Below are positions 34,287-46,542 of a stretch of 64,000 nucleotides of DNA, one piece after another. Below the pieces are notes generated by a model. That model ran no database searches. It had not been told where the DNA came from and was given only the letters and a program-made list of their open reading frames with translations. How positions within the stretch are numbered: the first letter of the stretch is position 1; every line of letters starts with the position of its first letter. The translations under genes and the position numbers were made by a program. This stretch comes from Zopfochytrium polystomum (lineage: Eukaryota > Chytridiomycota > Chytridiomycetes > Chytridiales > Chytridiaceae): NCBI GenBank assembly GCA_025765615.1, contig JAIVFJ010000205.1, forward strand, positions 1-64,000. Direction: 5' to 3'.

Positions 34287-35844
34287 ATGACGACCACGAC
34301 CGACGCCAGCGCGTCGCCGCCGCCGCCGCCGCCCTCCGTGATCATCGTCGGCGCCGGCCCCGTCGGCGCTGCGACCGCGTACGGCCTGCGCACCCTCGGC
34401 TTCGACGTGCTGCTGTGCGACCGCGCCGCAGGGGCCACTGACACCGAGGGCAACGACAACGGCGCCACGACGACAACTGGTGTCGCTGCTGTACAGGGCG
34501 CCGGCTTTGCAGAGTCGGAGAAGGACGCGCCGGGCGGCGGGATCTCCATGTAGGATAGGGAGCGAGAAGGGGAGGGTTGTTGCAGCTGGGGCGCTATCCC
34601 CAACAAAACGCACTCTCACCGCCGCGACGAAATAAAAAAAAACCAAAAAAAACCACAGGTACGGCAACGGTTTCACAGCCCTACGAGGCCTGGGCCTCTA
34701 CGACAAAGTCACCTCGCGGCCACACCACGCGATTCGCGATGTGTACTTTATGAAGATGGACGGCACAGACGGCATCCAGCACTTTGTTGCGGCGACGGAG
34801 GGAGCCGAGCGCTCGCAGTTCCTGCGATACCACGTGCACCGCCCGCTGCTGGACGCCTGCCTCGCCGTCGGAGTGCGCATCGAGACCGGAAAGAAGGTGG
34901 TCGCCATCGACATCGCCGACGACGACAACGACCAGAACGACAAGGCCGTGACGGTCCGCTTCGCCGACGGCTCCACCGCCTCCGCAGCCTGCGTCGTCGG
35001 CGCCGACGGAATGCACTCGGCCGTGCGCCGTCTCGCGTTCCCGCAATCCTTCCCGCACCCGCGCGTCTGGGCCGTCGGCTACATCGGCGTGTTCCCGCTC
35101 GGCGAGACGGACCTCGCCCACGACCTGGGCCTCTACTCGGACGCCGTCTCGGGCAACTTTGTCTTCACCAACCGCTGCGCCCCGACCCTCGGCTCCTTCA
35201 TCGTCTCCGAGTTTGGCAAGATCGGCGCGTCCGAACCGGCAGCGGCCGCCGGATCCGCATCCGACCTCCTCGACGACGGCAACTCGTGGCGCCCCTACAC
35301 CGACCTCCCCGCCAACGCCGCGCGGCTCGCCGAAAAAGTCGCCGCCTGGGGCGCCCCGCCCCCCGTCGCCGACGCCGTGCGGAACGCATCCCGCCTGACC
35401 CCCATCACCATCTACGACCTCCCTCCGCTACCCACCCTGCACGACGCCCGCGGCCGCGTCGTCCTCCTCGGCGACGCCGCCCACGGCACCGTCCCGACCA
35501 CCGGCCAGGGCCTCAACCTCGGCCTGGAGGACGCCGCGACCCTCGTCGACCTGTTCCGCGAGTTCCCGCGCGCCGCGGCCGACCGCGACGCGCGCGCCGC
35601 CGTGTTCAAAATGTACGAGGACGCCCGCATGCCCCGCGTCCGCAGCGTCTGCAAGGCCGCCCGCGACGTCGCAAACAGCCTGAAGGCCGGCTCGTGGATC
35701 GAGGCGGCGTTCGGCCGCTTCATGATGCGGGTGGTGTTTTCCGTGTTTTCGTACTTTGGCGTCACCGACGATACCGTCGGCTATGACTATCGATCCGACG
35801 TCAAGAGAGTCGTCGACAAGCACAGGAGTGGTCTTGCAAAGTGA
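34287..35844 (+). CDS. FAD-dependent monooxygenase (class A hydroxylase type)
   Basis: Flavoprotein hydroxylase of the salicylate/p-hydroxybenzoate-hydroxylase type, using NAD(P)H and O2. Exons 34287-34549 and 34659-35844, in phase, giving 482 residues. The start is the ATG of MTTTTDAS; an earlier in-frame candidate 12 nt upstream is not an ATG. VIIVGAGPVGAATAYGLRTLG is the GxGxxG FAD site. CVVGADGMHSAVRR is the DG motif. RVVLLGDAAHGTVPTTGQGLNLGLEDA is the GD motif that binds the FAD ribose. The substrate is not deducible. The last 40 residues contain a hydrophobic stretch (FMMRVVFSVFSYFG) that could be membrane-associated. An upstream R1 repeat ends 260 nt before the start. Confidence 0.9.
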
Positions 35845-36296
35845 GAAAGAAGGGGGAGAGGGAGGAATTCGGCACTTACGCCCTGAACAACGTTTTTTTC
35901 GGGCTTAAATCACTGCGCTCGGCCGAGGGAGCGTTCATCCAATACACGCAGCCTCTCTTTGTACTCTGCGAGGCTTTACATATCATCCGTTCTTCCTTTC
36001 TCGCATTTACTTTCTCCGCCGGCCATTCTAGTGACGGCGAGCCCTGTCGTCTCATTGGTTTTCTTTCATTGTTCGCTTTGAAGGAATCGACAGCTTGACG
36101 TTTTGTTTACATTTGGCGAGGCTGAAGCACTGACAAAAGGATTGGGTAGAAATCACGTACGCAAGGTTCAAAGAAATGGAAGACAGAAAAATGAGGAGTC
36201 GAACGGGGGTCGAGGCTCGCAGGGAGCGCTCTTTGTCGAAGACGATTTCGTAACAACAAAAACACCTAAAAAGAAAGAGAGAAAGGGGAAACTTGT
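35845..36296. other. Convergent 3' spacer
   Basis: It lies between the monooxygenase and permease stop codons. No repeat or gene seen. Confidence 0.5.
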
Positions 36297-37695
36297 TCAG
36301 TAAACATACACAAAATTCGGATTCTCGCTGTCCGTCATGTCCGTGAACGCGGTCTCGTTCAGCCCGCTGTCCAGGTCCTTCCCGCTGGCGCGCATCTCCT
36401 CCCGCAGCTTCTCCTTGCGGGCGTTCTCCCACTTGTACGCGTAGCGAAACACAAAGAAGAGCGCGAGCTCCATGCAGTTGGCCACCAACAGCGACCCGAT
36501 CCCCAGCGGGTACGACGGCGCCTGCTCCGACTTGTAGAAGAAGGGGCTGGCGATGTTGCCCACGCACGCGCCGAACCAGATCATGCCCGACACGATCATC
36601 TTTTTGGATTGCCCGCCCGTGTTGGAGGTGATGAGGGAGAGCGAAAGGACGAATGAGGCTTGGTAGGAGCCCGTCAGGTATCTGGGATAAATTGTGCAAG
36701 GGGGGAGACACCGTGAGTTTTTATCTCCCACTGCGTTTGCATTCGAAAACATAAAAAAGATTGCGGCACTCACAGGCAGATGAGACGGCCAACGTACGCG
36801 TTCGTTGGTGCGAGCAAGAACCCAAGCGCGCCGGCGATGGTCGGCAACATAAAGAGCGCGCACACGAGCGTGCGGCTGTTCTCGGGCATGTGCTTGTTCG
36901 CCAGCGCGCCGAGCCCGATCCAAATAACGATCAGCACGCCCTGCGGGATGCCCAGCAAGTCCGTCTGCAGCGTGTTGAACCCGAGCCCGTTGATGATCAG
37001 CGTCGAAAAGTTTGAAATCCCGCCGCTCGGAATGTTCCCGACGAACCCCAGCAGCGTGTACAGCCACGTCTTGTAGTCCGCGTACGCCTCCCGCACCTGG
37101 CCCCAGTTGATCCGCCGCTGCTCGATCCCCGTCTGGTTCCGCCGCATCCGCGCAATCATCAGCAGCCGCTCCTCCCGCCCAAACCCCCACACCGTCCGCG
37201 GCGAGTTGGGCAGCAGCGCCGCAAGGACGAGCCCCCACGCCGCGCAGAACGCCCCGACGACGAGGAACTCGTACCGCCACGCCTCCAGCGCGCCAGAAAT
37301 GTGCCCAATCCCGTACCCGATCAGCCCGCCGCCCGCCACGCCGATCCCGTTCCACGCGTACCACGCCGCGATCCGCGACGGCTGCTCCGCACGCGTGTAG
37401 AACATGGACGTCACCAGCATGAACGCCGGGTCCGCGATCGCCTCGAACGCCCCCGAGAGCACCCGCAGCGACAGCAGCCCCGCAAAGCTGTTTGCAGCAC
37501 CTTGCAGCATCAGGAACGCCCCCCAGAGGAAGATATTGAACGCGAGGTACCACGCCGGCGGCGTCCGCTGCATCAGCAGGTTCGACGGAATCGCCCACAC
37601 CAGCCACCCAAAGTAGAAGCTGCTCGATAGCCACGAGTACTGGTCGCCTACGAGCCCCAGCGTCGATTTGAGGCCGAAGATGGCGGCGTAGGAAC

Positions 37696-37786
<91 letters not shown>

Positions 37787-38151
37787 GCGTGTTTTCGTGT
37801 GTTGTTAGCGTTCATGGGACCAGGGGAACAAGCGTCGCGAAAAAGTTCGCCAAAGGGAAGCAAGCAGTAAGTGCTGTGGGCTGGAGGAGAAAAGAGAAAA
37901 AACGGGGGGGGGAAAAAAACTCACAGAGTCGTCTTGTCGACATAATAAAAAAAGTAGCAGATGCCCAGCAGCGGCAAGATGCGCCGGTCCAGCTTGCGCA
38001 CGAGGCGGCGCTCCTCCTCCGGGTCGATCGCGTCGTCGTCCGGGTACCGCTCGAGCGCTTCGCGGTACAACTCCGGCTGCTCTTGAAGGATCGCCGAGAC
38101 GAACCCGCCGCCGCCCTTTTCGTCGGCGTTGCCGTCTTTGATGGATGACAT
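36297..38151 (-). CDS. MFS permease, DAL5/allantoate (anion:cation symporter) type
   Basis: Plasma-membrane transporter of the DAL5-like family, which moves allantoate, nicotinate, pantothenate, biotin or related small carboxylates. Exons, complement: 38151-37925, 37694-36774, 36681-36297, phase 2 at both joins, 510 residues. Family landmarks: RRLVRKLDRRILPLL at the N-terminal cytoplasmic edge, DKTTLSYAAIFGL after the first join, and GYGIGHISG, YKTWLYTLLGF and SLITSNTGGQSKKM. Twelve membrane segments are plausible. The C-terminus ends in a Glu/Asp-rich tail. Intron 1 (about 230 nt) is dominated by a (CA)n repeat on the coding strand, ending a few bases from the acceptor AG. The specific substrate is not deducible. 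Confidence 0.9.
37699..37791. repeat. (GT)n microsatellite inside permease intron 1
   Basis: A pure GT run of roughly 90 nt; on the coding strand it is (CA)n. It ends two bases before the acceptor CAG at 37695-37697. Confidence 0.95.
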
Positions 38152-38931
38152 TGAAGGGGGAAGAGGATGGCTTGCGTGGCAAGTACGCGCGGTATGAGGT
38201 TGTTTTTTTTTTTTTTTTTTTCCTTCAAAGGGCGAAGGCGCGCGAGCGCGGTTGTCTGCGATCAGCGAATTGGTGAGGGGGGAGGGGAAGGGGCCAGAAT
38301 TTATCCTTTCCTTCTCTCGGTCAGAGAGTGTTTGCATGCGTATGCAACGTAAAGGGGTGTACGTACACGCTCCACGTTCCCGTCCACGAAGTCGAAAAGG
38401 TTGTGATGGCTGCTACTCGCCGAGAGTGCCTTCCCACCCCGCTCCACGCTGTTTTGCGTCGACGCCGCCCCCCGGTCCGCACTCGCGTGACGTCCGAGGC
38501 GCCTGTTATCTCCTGCTGTTTTGTTTTCTCTCTCGGCCTGGAGCAAAATGGAAACAGCTTGGCGGAGTGGGCGGGTGGCTTGCCGTTGTTTGCATGAATG
38601 CGGAGGGCTCTTGGCCGCTGCGTGTTTCTCTCTCTCTCTCTCTCCCTCTCTCTCCCTCTCTCTCTTTCTCCCTCTCAGGCGCCATAAACTCTATGCCGCC
38701 AGCTCCACAAGCACACAGGCAGACAGACAAACAAACAGTGTTCGGTCGGACCCCCGAACCGGCGCTCTTGACAGATCCGCTCTCGGCGACATGTGACCGA
38801 CAGCACACCGCGTCTGCGAGATCCCCTCATTCGTTTTACGCGCCGGGCAGTTCTTCCGCCGGTTGGCGACTGGGGGGTCTTCCGAAAAAAAAAAAAAAAA
38901 ATCTAATGCAATCGGGATAACGTTGAAACCA

Positions 38932-38970
<39 letters not shown>

Positions 38971-39719
38971 TTTTTTTTTCTGTTCTTCTTTCTTTTGCAA
39001 TTTGGAGAGGTCAGAGGGAGGGCGGGTTGGCTCGAGAACCAGTCCAAGCTTTGGGTTTCCAAAAGGAACAACCGCTTTTTCCTCCCAGAAGGACGTATAA
39101 TATTCGCAAAGGAAGAAGAGAAAAAAAGGTGAGGGGAAGAGGGGGTGGGCGAACCCCGAAAAGAAGGGGGGGAAAAAACAGACGCGAAGAATTCCTTTTG
39201 GGAGAAAAGTCCAAAGCATTGGGAAAAAGTCCAAGCACTGGGGGAATATACTGTAAGAGGAGGGCTATAAGGTCGTCGGAAGAGGAAAACGAACAAAAAG
39301 CATACTGCGAACGGAGCCTCCCTCCCACACCCACACCCCTCCTACCAGTCTCGACACGGGCGCCTTTATCAGAGTTCTCTTCTTTTATACAAGCGAGGAG
39401 GGATGGTGGGGAGGGAGGCCCGAGAGGGGAAGGTCGATGAAGACGAGGTCGAGAGGAAAATGAAGTGAAAATGGAAAAAAAAAATATGCAAGTAAAGAGT
39501 GGAACGGAGGAGTGGGAGGAGGGTTCAGGAAAAACAAGAATCAAGATGCACTATCACAAATGCATAGAAAAGAGGAAGAGCAAGGGTTGTAGAGGGGGGA
39601 ATGGGAATCTCTATCGGCTTGCAGGCACAACCCATCGGCAAGTGATGACGCCAAACAGCGGAAGTTGGTGGAGCTATGATGAGGTCAGAATAAGGTCCGC
39701 CGGGCCGCGCCCGGTCGCT
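38152..39719. other. Intergenic region with (AT)n
   Basis: It contains a poly-T tract, a TC-rich stretch at 38629-38668 and an (AT)n run at about 38934-38966. Purine-rich stretches after 39080 give artefactual open frames. No gene is supported. Confidence 0.6.
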
Positions 39720-42401
39720 TCAAATGATCGCGGGCGTCATGCACATCGGGCACCGCATCTCCACACCGGCGCCCTGCTTCAGCCACGCCTCGAGGCACCG
39801 GCGGTGGAATGCGTGCCGGCAATGCACCATCTCGCGCAGCCGCTCGCCGCGCTCAAACACCCCAAAGCACACCGAGCACTCGGTCGACGCGAACCACGGC
39901 TGCTCAAACTCTAGCGCAGACGCTGGCAGGCTCGGCGACGTCCGCGTCGTCCGCTCGCTCGCCGCCACTGACTCGCGATCCGTCTCCGCTGCGCTCGCCG
40001 CGCGCGCCGCCCCTCGCCCCCCCACGCGAACACCGCCGCCGACACCGCCGCCGACCTTGCCGTCGTCCTCAGGGACCGGCGTGTCCGCGTACACCGCGTC
40101 AAAGTACGCGCCCCGGAACGCGTTCTGTGGCGTCGGTGCCCCCAGGTCGTCGTCTCGCGACGACGCGCCGGACGACGACGACGACCCGTCGTCATCGTCG
40201 TTGCCGTCGTTGTCGCCACCCTCGTCACCGCTGGCCGCTGCGGCCGCCGCCTTGCCTTTGAACGGGTTGCCCGACACCACCACCACCGCAACCGCCTCGG
40301 CGTCCGCCTCCGACACGGCCATCGTCCCCTGGCTCTCGCTGCGCATCCGCCCGACCAGGACACCGCCCGGGTCCCGTGGCGTCCCTCCCTCCTCCTCCTC
40401 CTCCGCGCCATCCTCCTTCCCCGCCGGCGGCTCGTACATGAACACTCGCGTCGTCAGCCCAATCAGCTCGTGCGTGTCGAGGTTCGCCGCAGAGGTTTGC
40501 GTCGCCACGATAAAGTCCGGCACGTGCGCCGCCGCGTCCTCAATGTCGTCGTCGTCAAAGTCGAACCCGGGTCGGCGGCCCGGCGCGCCTCCGTTCGGTC
40601 GCACCGGCGGCTTCTTGGCGTAGAAGGACCGGTGGATCAGGATGGTCACGAGCATGGCGGTGACTTTGACCATGCGGAACACTAGTTGGTGGGGGAGTTA
40701 CCATGTGTTAAAACGGGACTTTGTGTTGTTCAGGCAGATGAATCATCCACTCACAGAGCAGCCACAGGGAGAACTGGTACAACACAGAGTTTGACTTTTG
40801 GCACGTTGGCGCCGAAAACACTTGAGTTGCGCCGTAAACGATGCACGCGCTGGGACGTTTTGAAGCATTGGTCAGTAAATTACGGAGGTTTGAAATTCAA
40901 AGAACATTCAGAACGGGATCATTGGATACTCACATTTTTAGCGTGTACGACACAAAGAACGACCCGTCCAGCCTCATTGGCGCCCCCGTCCACTCCAACT
41001 CGTCGTCCACCACCCACCGCGCCGCCTCGACAACGCCCTTGACCACAAACGGCGCCATCACGCTCGCCGCGGCGGCCAGCTCAAAATACAGGTACCCGGG
41101 CACGCCTTGCTCGCACATGAGCACGGTCGAGGTCCTGTTTCCGGAAGACGCCGGTGAGAAAGGCGGCGGTGCGGCGGCCAGCGCGGCCGCGCTCGCGTAT
41201 GGCGTGTCAAACAGCGCAAGCACGGCCGCCACCGCCACCGCGATCGACAAGTTCACCGCCCCGTACGCGATGACCAGCCCGTCTTCGGACGGGCCCACGA
41301 GCCGCTGCCATGACGCGCCGTGCGCCAACTCGGCGACGACGAGGTTCGCGGCGCCGGCGCTGCTGCCGAGGAAGAGGCCTGGTGGGTTTGCGGTTAGTGC
41401 GTTGTGTTGAAAAGAGTTCGGAGTTCCGAGGGGAAAAAGGGGAACTTGGGACAAGAGAGATGAGATGAAGAAGAGGGGCAAGGCATGTGCGTAGGTGGAA
41501 GAGGGGGGCGGCGATACTTGCAGAGTCGGAAGGCGGCGTATATCCAGAGCGTGTTGTCGCCGGCCTTGCACTGGCTGAAGCCGCCGCCGCCGCCGAGAGG
41601 AAAAGCGAATGCGAGGCCCGCCAGTGCAGCGAGGCTGTTGTTGTGGATTGTGTGTGTGTGTGTGAGACAAGGAGATTTTAGAGTGGCACAAGCGTGGGAA
41701 CAACAACAGCCGGAAAAACGGAAAATGGAAAACGGCAGCAGTTGGGAGACAAAGAAAAAGAAAAAGAAAAAAAGCCTGCGAACATCGATGAACAAAAGCA
41801 CAAAAAAAAAAAAAAAATCGAAAGAAAATAAAACAAAAAAAAAAACCCTCCCAAAAACAGCATAACCACACTCACAACTTTGCGGCCAGCACGCCCGCGA
41901 CAGGCACAACCATGCGCCCCGCGACGCGGCGATCCTGCGACCACAGCCCCGCCGCCGCCGCCACCGCCGCCGCAGCCAGCAGGACCAGCACGCCCGACAT
42001 GCCCGCGTCGAGCTTGAGGTACACTTGCAGCGACTCCTCGCAGTAGTAGTTATTGACCGTGTTGCTGCTTCCGTTGTTGCTGACGGCGCTGCTGCTGCCG
42101 CTGTCGTGCGACCCGGCCGACGTGCCGAACCGCGCCAGCAGGATCGACGACGCTACGAGGATGAGGATGTTCGGGATGCTATTTTTTTTTGTTTTTTTTT
42201 TTTTTTTGGGTTGGGAAGTTGTGTGTGATGAGGGTTTGTTGGAAAATGAACAAGAAGGAGAAGAGGAAAGGCGGTTGAGAAGAGTAGGAGCAAGAGGACG
42301 AGGGATGAGAGTTGTGCGGGGCAACGCGCGACCCGAAAGCAGTGTGCTACCCACCCAATGACGACTCCGATCGTCGTTCCGTCGGTCGCCACGGTCGGCA
42401 T
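39720..42401 (-). CDS. Multi-pass membrane RING-H2 E3 ubiquitin ligase
   Basis: Predicted endomembrane ubiquitin ligase. Exons, complement: 42401-42355, 42178-41876, 41634-41518, 41362-40934, 40849-40755, 40681-39720, all in phase, 650 residues. About six or seven hydrophobic segments lie in the N-terminal half (NILILVASSILL, VLVLLAAAAVAAAAGLW, LAALAGLAFAF, GAVNLSIAVAVAAVLALF, YLYFELAAAASVMAPF, and the pair around TQVFSAPTC and TAMLVTILI). A long acidic and Gly-rich cytosolic region follows. A RING-H2 domain lies near the C-terminus: CSVC, VHCRHAFHRRC, CPMC (C3H2C3). Exon 4's acceptor is at 41363-41364; a tempting AG further upstream breaks the frame. I do not recognise an exact family match beyond the RING domain. 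Confidence 0.85.
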
Positions 42402-43540
42402 CGTGATTGCGTGGATGGATGGATGCAAGTGTCGAGGGTGGGATGGGATGGCGGGGATGTGTGTACGCTTTTATCCTTTGTTTGACCGTGGAGAGGCGAG
42501 CCGCTGTTTGGTCGGGCGGGGAGGAAGCGGCCTCTGTCTATAAGTTTTATGGGTTGGTTGGCCCGTTGGGAGGGTGGGTGGAGTGCCTTTTTTTATTTTC
42601 TTTTTTTTTTTTTTCTTTCTTGTTTCTGGATTAGTTTCCCTTTTTTTGTTTGTTTGGGCTCTCTCTCTCTCTCTCTCTCTCAAACTCACTCATTCCTCTG
42701 TCTCGCGCCCTTTCCTGGGTCTGTGCGCAGCCCAAACGATAGCGGGCGCACAGTCAATCCTGCGATTTAGAAAGTGTCGGTCACTGCACGCAGCGATGGC
42801 AAGGTCTGCAAGCCTGTGAGGGAAGGGGGAAAAAAAAAAGGTGAAAAAAGGAAGATAAGCGAAAGAGCGAGCAAAGCATCCACCTCCACGCATTCGTTGG
42901 TGCGCGAGAGATAAATTCACGCACGCCAGGCTGTGCGGTGCATTGGGGGAAAGAAGGTGGGGGAGAATTCGGGGAATGCGGGGGTGCTGAAAGCACCGCC
43001 GGACTCCATAAAAAAAAGGTGGCGAGGGGGGTGCTCACTCGGGATTGAAAGTTCGCAGCAGCAAGCGCAGTCATCTACCAGGTCGATGGGCGGCAATGGA
43101 AGCTACGAAGTAGCTGGCTTTTCGCCTTTTGGTTTGTCCAAGAAGTCGTCCCTCGCCGCGCGGCAGCTCACTGCAACTGTTTGTCCGTGTCCGTTCTCTC
43201 TGACTGTCACCGTTATTTATCTCCTCTTCCTTCCCTCCTCCTTTTCTTATTTCAAATCCTTCAGCGCGGGTTGAGGATTTTTCCGGGCCCGCTGAGTTTT
43301 GCAGTCCATCCACATAATTCGACGGGGGGGGGGTGGCGCAGCTTTTCAATATGCGTGTCTTCGACTTTTCCTTCGTTTTTCTCTTTCTGTCGTTTCTCTG
43401 TCTGTCTGTCTGTCTCCCTCTTGAAGAGCGCGCGGTGTGTCTTCTCTGAGAAAGCAAGCCCATGCCGAAATAGGATATTTTGAGAGAGAAAGAGAGAGAG
43501 AAAGGGAGATAGCGAGAGAGAGACAGAGAGATAGCGAGAG

Positions 43541-43632
<92 letters not shown>

Positions 43633-43904
43633 TGCGGCCAGTCAGCATTAATCGATGATCGCGCGTGCCCACCAAGACTCGGAGATGAGACAGAACGCAC
43701 TGAGCATCCTCGCCGCTTTTTTTTCCTTTCATGCACGCGGTTGTTCTTTGTTTGAATCAATCAAACCTTCGCTGCATGGTGTTGTTTTTTGTAGCACTGC
43801 TGGTTCCTTTCGCAAAACAGATTCTTGGCAGAAAACTTACTCTTTATTTTCATTGGACCAAAATATTAAAAGGGAATAAGAAGCTCTGTCTGTTGTCCAG
43901 AGCA
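42402..43904. other. Intergenic region with long (GA)n tract
   Basis: A GA-rich stretch begins near 43482, with a nearly pure (GA)n run at about 43544-43629. A (TC)n run lies at 42659-42680. No gene. The sequence becomes AT-rich after about 43,750. Confidence 0.6.
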
Positions 43905-44026
43905 TGTCCAAAAGGTGGCCAGCCAGATAGACAAACAACCAGAATTGAAAGGTTGAACCAATCAATATGACTGCACAAGAATATAAACTCTATGCAATTA
44001 TGGAAGGTTGGCTAGTCATGCTACTA
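43905..44026 (+). repeat. Direct repeat flanking copia remnant, left copy
   Basis: It matches 45257-45383 nearly throughout, including GCCAGATAGACAAACAACCAG and GAAGGTTGGCTAGTCATG. Confidence 0.85.
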
Positions 44027-45256
44027 CATTCTCCAACACCCCCCACAATTTAGGGAGTGTGGCCTGTTGATCAAATTCAATGACTGTCTTGACTTTATGG
44101 AACACTAAGTTGGAAAACCAACCTCTGGAATTGCATGCACCAGGTCCATAAATGTCTCAAACAGAAACCTTTTGAGTAAGGATAAAACTGTAAATAGAAT
44201 TTTGCAATGTTGAGACTTGCAACATCAGCTGCTCGAGATACATCTTTGAATCCTCTGATTCCCAGTAGCTGTCTGAGATGAAGAAATTGCATGATCGGGT
44301 TAAATCATAATCTCAGTGAGGCAATAGACCAACTTGATCTGACCGTCAGTGATCAATTCTTCAATAAATCCCTTCTTAATCTAACCACTTTATTGTTAAA
44401 TGGGTAAGTTGCGATAGCAATTGTAGGCTTGTTGTCTTGAGAGATAGGAATCACACCTTTCTTTTGGATTCCTCGACATAACTGGTGTCAGCATAACCAG
44501 CAGTTATTATGTTTTCAGGAATGGTTCCAATGGATGTAATAAAACAAACTTAACCCTAGTTCTTTGCAAGTAGTGAAAATTCTTTCCTAGAGCAGCTAGA
44601 TGCTGTTTGGTTGGACTTTCACATATGATGCTAATCTACCAACAGAAAATGGTAAATCTGGTCTTGTTTTAATTTGCAAGATATGCAAATCTCATTAGAA
44701 ACAATGTGTAATGAAGTTTCCACTTTCTTCATCATGTTTCCATTTTGGTGACATGGGAGTTTCTTCACAGTCGTCAAATTGTTGCAAAATCTTTTCAATG
44801 TATAGTTGTTGAACTACACATATGCTGTGGTTGATTTGAAGTATTTCTACTTTCAATAACCAGTTTGCTTGACCCAAGTCAGTCATGACGAAATGTTCTT
44901 TCATTTCAAGTTTGAAAGTGTTGAGTTGTTCAAAGCAATCATGATATCAACAACATTAGTAACTACAATGTGCAATTTGTTTTCTTTGAAATCAATTTTA
45001 ACCCAAGCTGATGGTTCACTCTCCAATGGTTTGTAACCATGAAGGTTAATGATAGCTTTCATTTTTAAACACCATTGTCTAAAAGGTTGATGTCATCCAT
45101 GAAGACTATGTTTCAATTGAATAATGCAGAGCTCCCCCCTTCAATTGTAAACCTCAAATCCTTGTGGGCATTTAATGAAATTGTCCTCAACCAAATATCC
45201 ATGGAGAAATGCAGTTGATACATCTATTTGTTCAATGCTCATATTCAGCCAGTGCT

Positions 45257-45383
45257 TGTCCAAAAGGTGGCCGGCCAGATAGACAAACAACCAGAATTGA
45301 AAGTTTGAACCAATCAATATGACTGCACAAGAATACTGCATAAACTCTATGCAATTACAGAAGGTTGGCTAGTCATGCTACTA
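45257..45383 (+). repeat. Direct repeat flanking copia remnant, right copy
   Basis: Same orientation as the left copy, with a few substitutions and a 5-nt insertion (ACTGC). Confidence 0.85.
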
Positions 45384-46542
45384 AGTTGGTAAGCATTCTG
45401 CAACACATTGGAATCACTGGGATATCTCTCTTGCAAACATCGTCTTGCTGTGGTTACGCGAAAGGAGAAACAAAATGAAGAACTACAAAAAGAGGAAGTC
45501 CGACATCGTCCTCCAGCTCACTCTGCACACAACCAATCATTTTTTGTCCCTTACATGGGTAAAGTACTCACACAGCATACTAACAAAGAGCTTGCGGGGA
45601 GAGAGAAGGAAGAAACATCAATATCCACCGACTATAGCTCTGAGGGAAATCAATCTTTTAGTTCAATCCTCGATTGTGGTTCAACGAAACCGCCGTCGCC
45701 CACAACATTCATTCATTCTATCTCTCCAGAAGACTCGCCTCATGTGATTGAAACTTCATTGCGAATGTCTCTCCACCCAAACCGTCAGAGATGCAGCGCC
45801 GCAGCCTGTCGGAGTTCACGCAACCTCCTCTGGCCCCCCGAAAAGGTAACTGAAGACCAGGCTCCCACCTTCACACAACATCTGTCTCTCCCTTGGAATC
45901 CGCCTTGTGCGTTTCGTCATAGTTCGCCACGCGGCATTCTTTGTGCGATTTGAACTTTATTTTTTTTTTTTTTTTTTTCAGTTTTGTCCCTAAAGATTGG
46001 TGGTGTGATGTCACTCAAAATGTGACGCTTTTTGCTGACAGTGCTTCATTTTTTTTTTCTCTTGCTTTTGTCTCATCCGCTGAATTTCCGGATTTCGATC
46101 GCGGATTCTCTGCACCAACAAAGTGAATCGAGACAGAAAATAAAAAGTAAAAAAAAAAAAAGGGCAAGACAGCGCCCACCCTCTCTCTCGCAGAAGTCCG
46201 TGGTGCGCGCATAAATGTGATCGAGGTGAGGCGACGAGACAAGAAAGAAAAGTCAAACAGTCAAAAAAAAAAAAACATAGAGAAACTTGAAAAAATTTGC
46301 TCGGCGCTGACGAAAAAAAGGAAGGAAGCACAAACAGAAATGGAAAATGGAGGAAGGAAAAGAGAAGAAAACATAGAGTGGGAAAACTGCCGCGGCCGGT
46401 GTTGAAAAAAAGCGGCCTGACGCGCAGCCATTGCGAGAGAGACAGAGGCAGCGACAGATATTTATTTACCAAAGTTGAAAGAAGAAAAAAAGAGGAGGAA
46501 GAAGGAAACACACACACACACACTCACGCCCGACCAGCAATA
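45384..46542. other. Upstream region of GDSL hydrolase, no gene supported
   Basis: A 181-codon open frame exists at 45408-45953 but shows no recognisable domain. It begins next to the copia remnant, so I do not call it. The rest holds poly-T and poly-A tracts and a short (AC)n run before the GDSL start. Confidence 0.45.

Larger units (their letters stand above)
43905..45383 (-). mobile_element. Decayed Ty1/copia retrotransposon fragment between direct repeats
   Basis: Two pieces of copia reverse transcriptase are readable on minus. One is at 45141-45250 (IDVSTAFLHGYLVEDNFIKCPQGF), and one is at 44695-44904 (MTDLGQANWLLKVEI, then YIEKILQQFDD). The DLG motif and the TAFLHG/CPQG block are typical copia landmarks. 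Stops and frame changes interrupt everything between them. Direct repeats of about 122-127 bp (43905-44026 and 45257-45383), both beginning TGTCCAAAAGGTGGCC, flank it. They could be remnants of LTRs, but the internal region between them is far shorter than a full element. Confidence 0.8.

Noticed and set aside
37741..37800. Val/Cys repeat protein on plus
   Set aside because: It is the translation of the (GT)n microsatellite inside an intron.
41385..41400. Alternative AG acceptor before exon 4 of the RING gene
   Set aside because: It leaves phase 1 where phase 2 is needed; the acceptor at 41363-41364 restores the frame.
45408..45953. 181-codon plus frame beside the copia remnant
   Set aside because: No recognised domain, and it starts next to the right direct repeat; not enough support for a gene.
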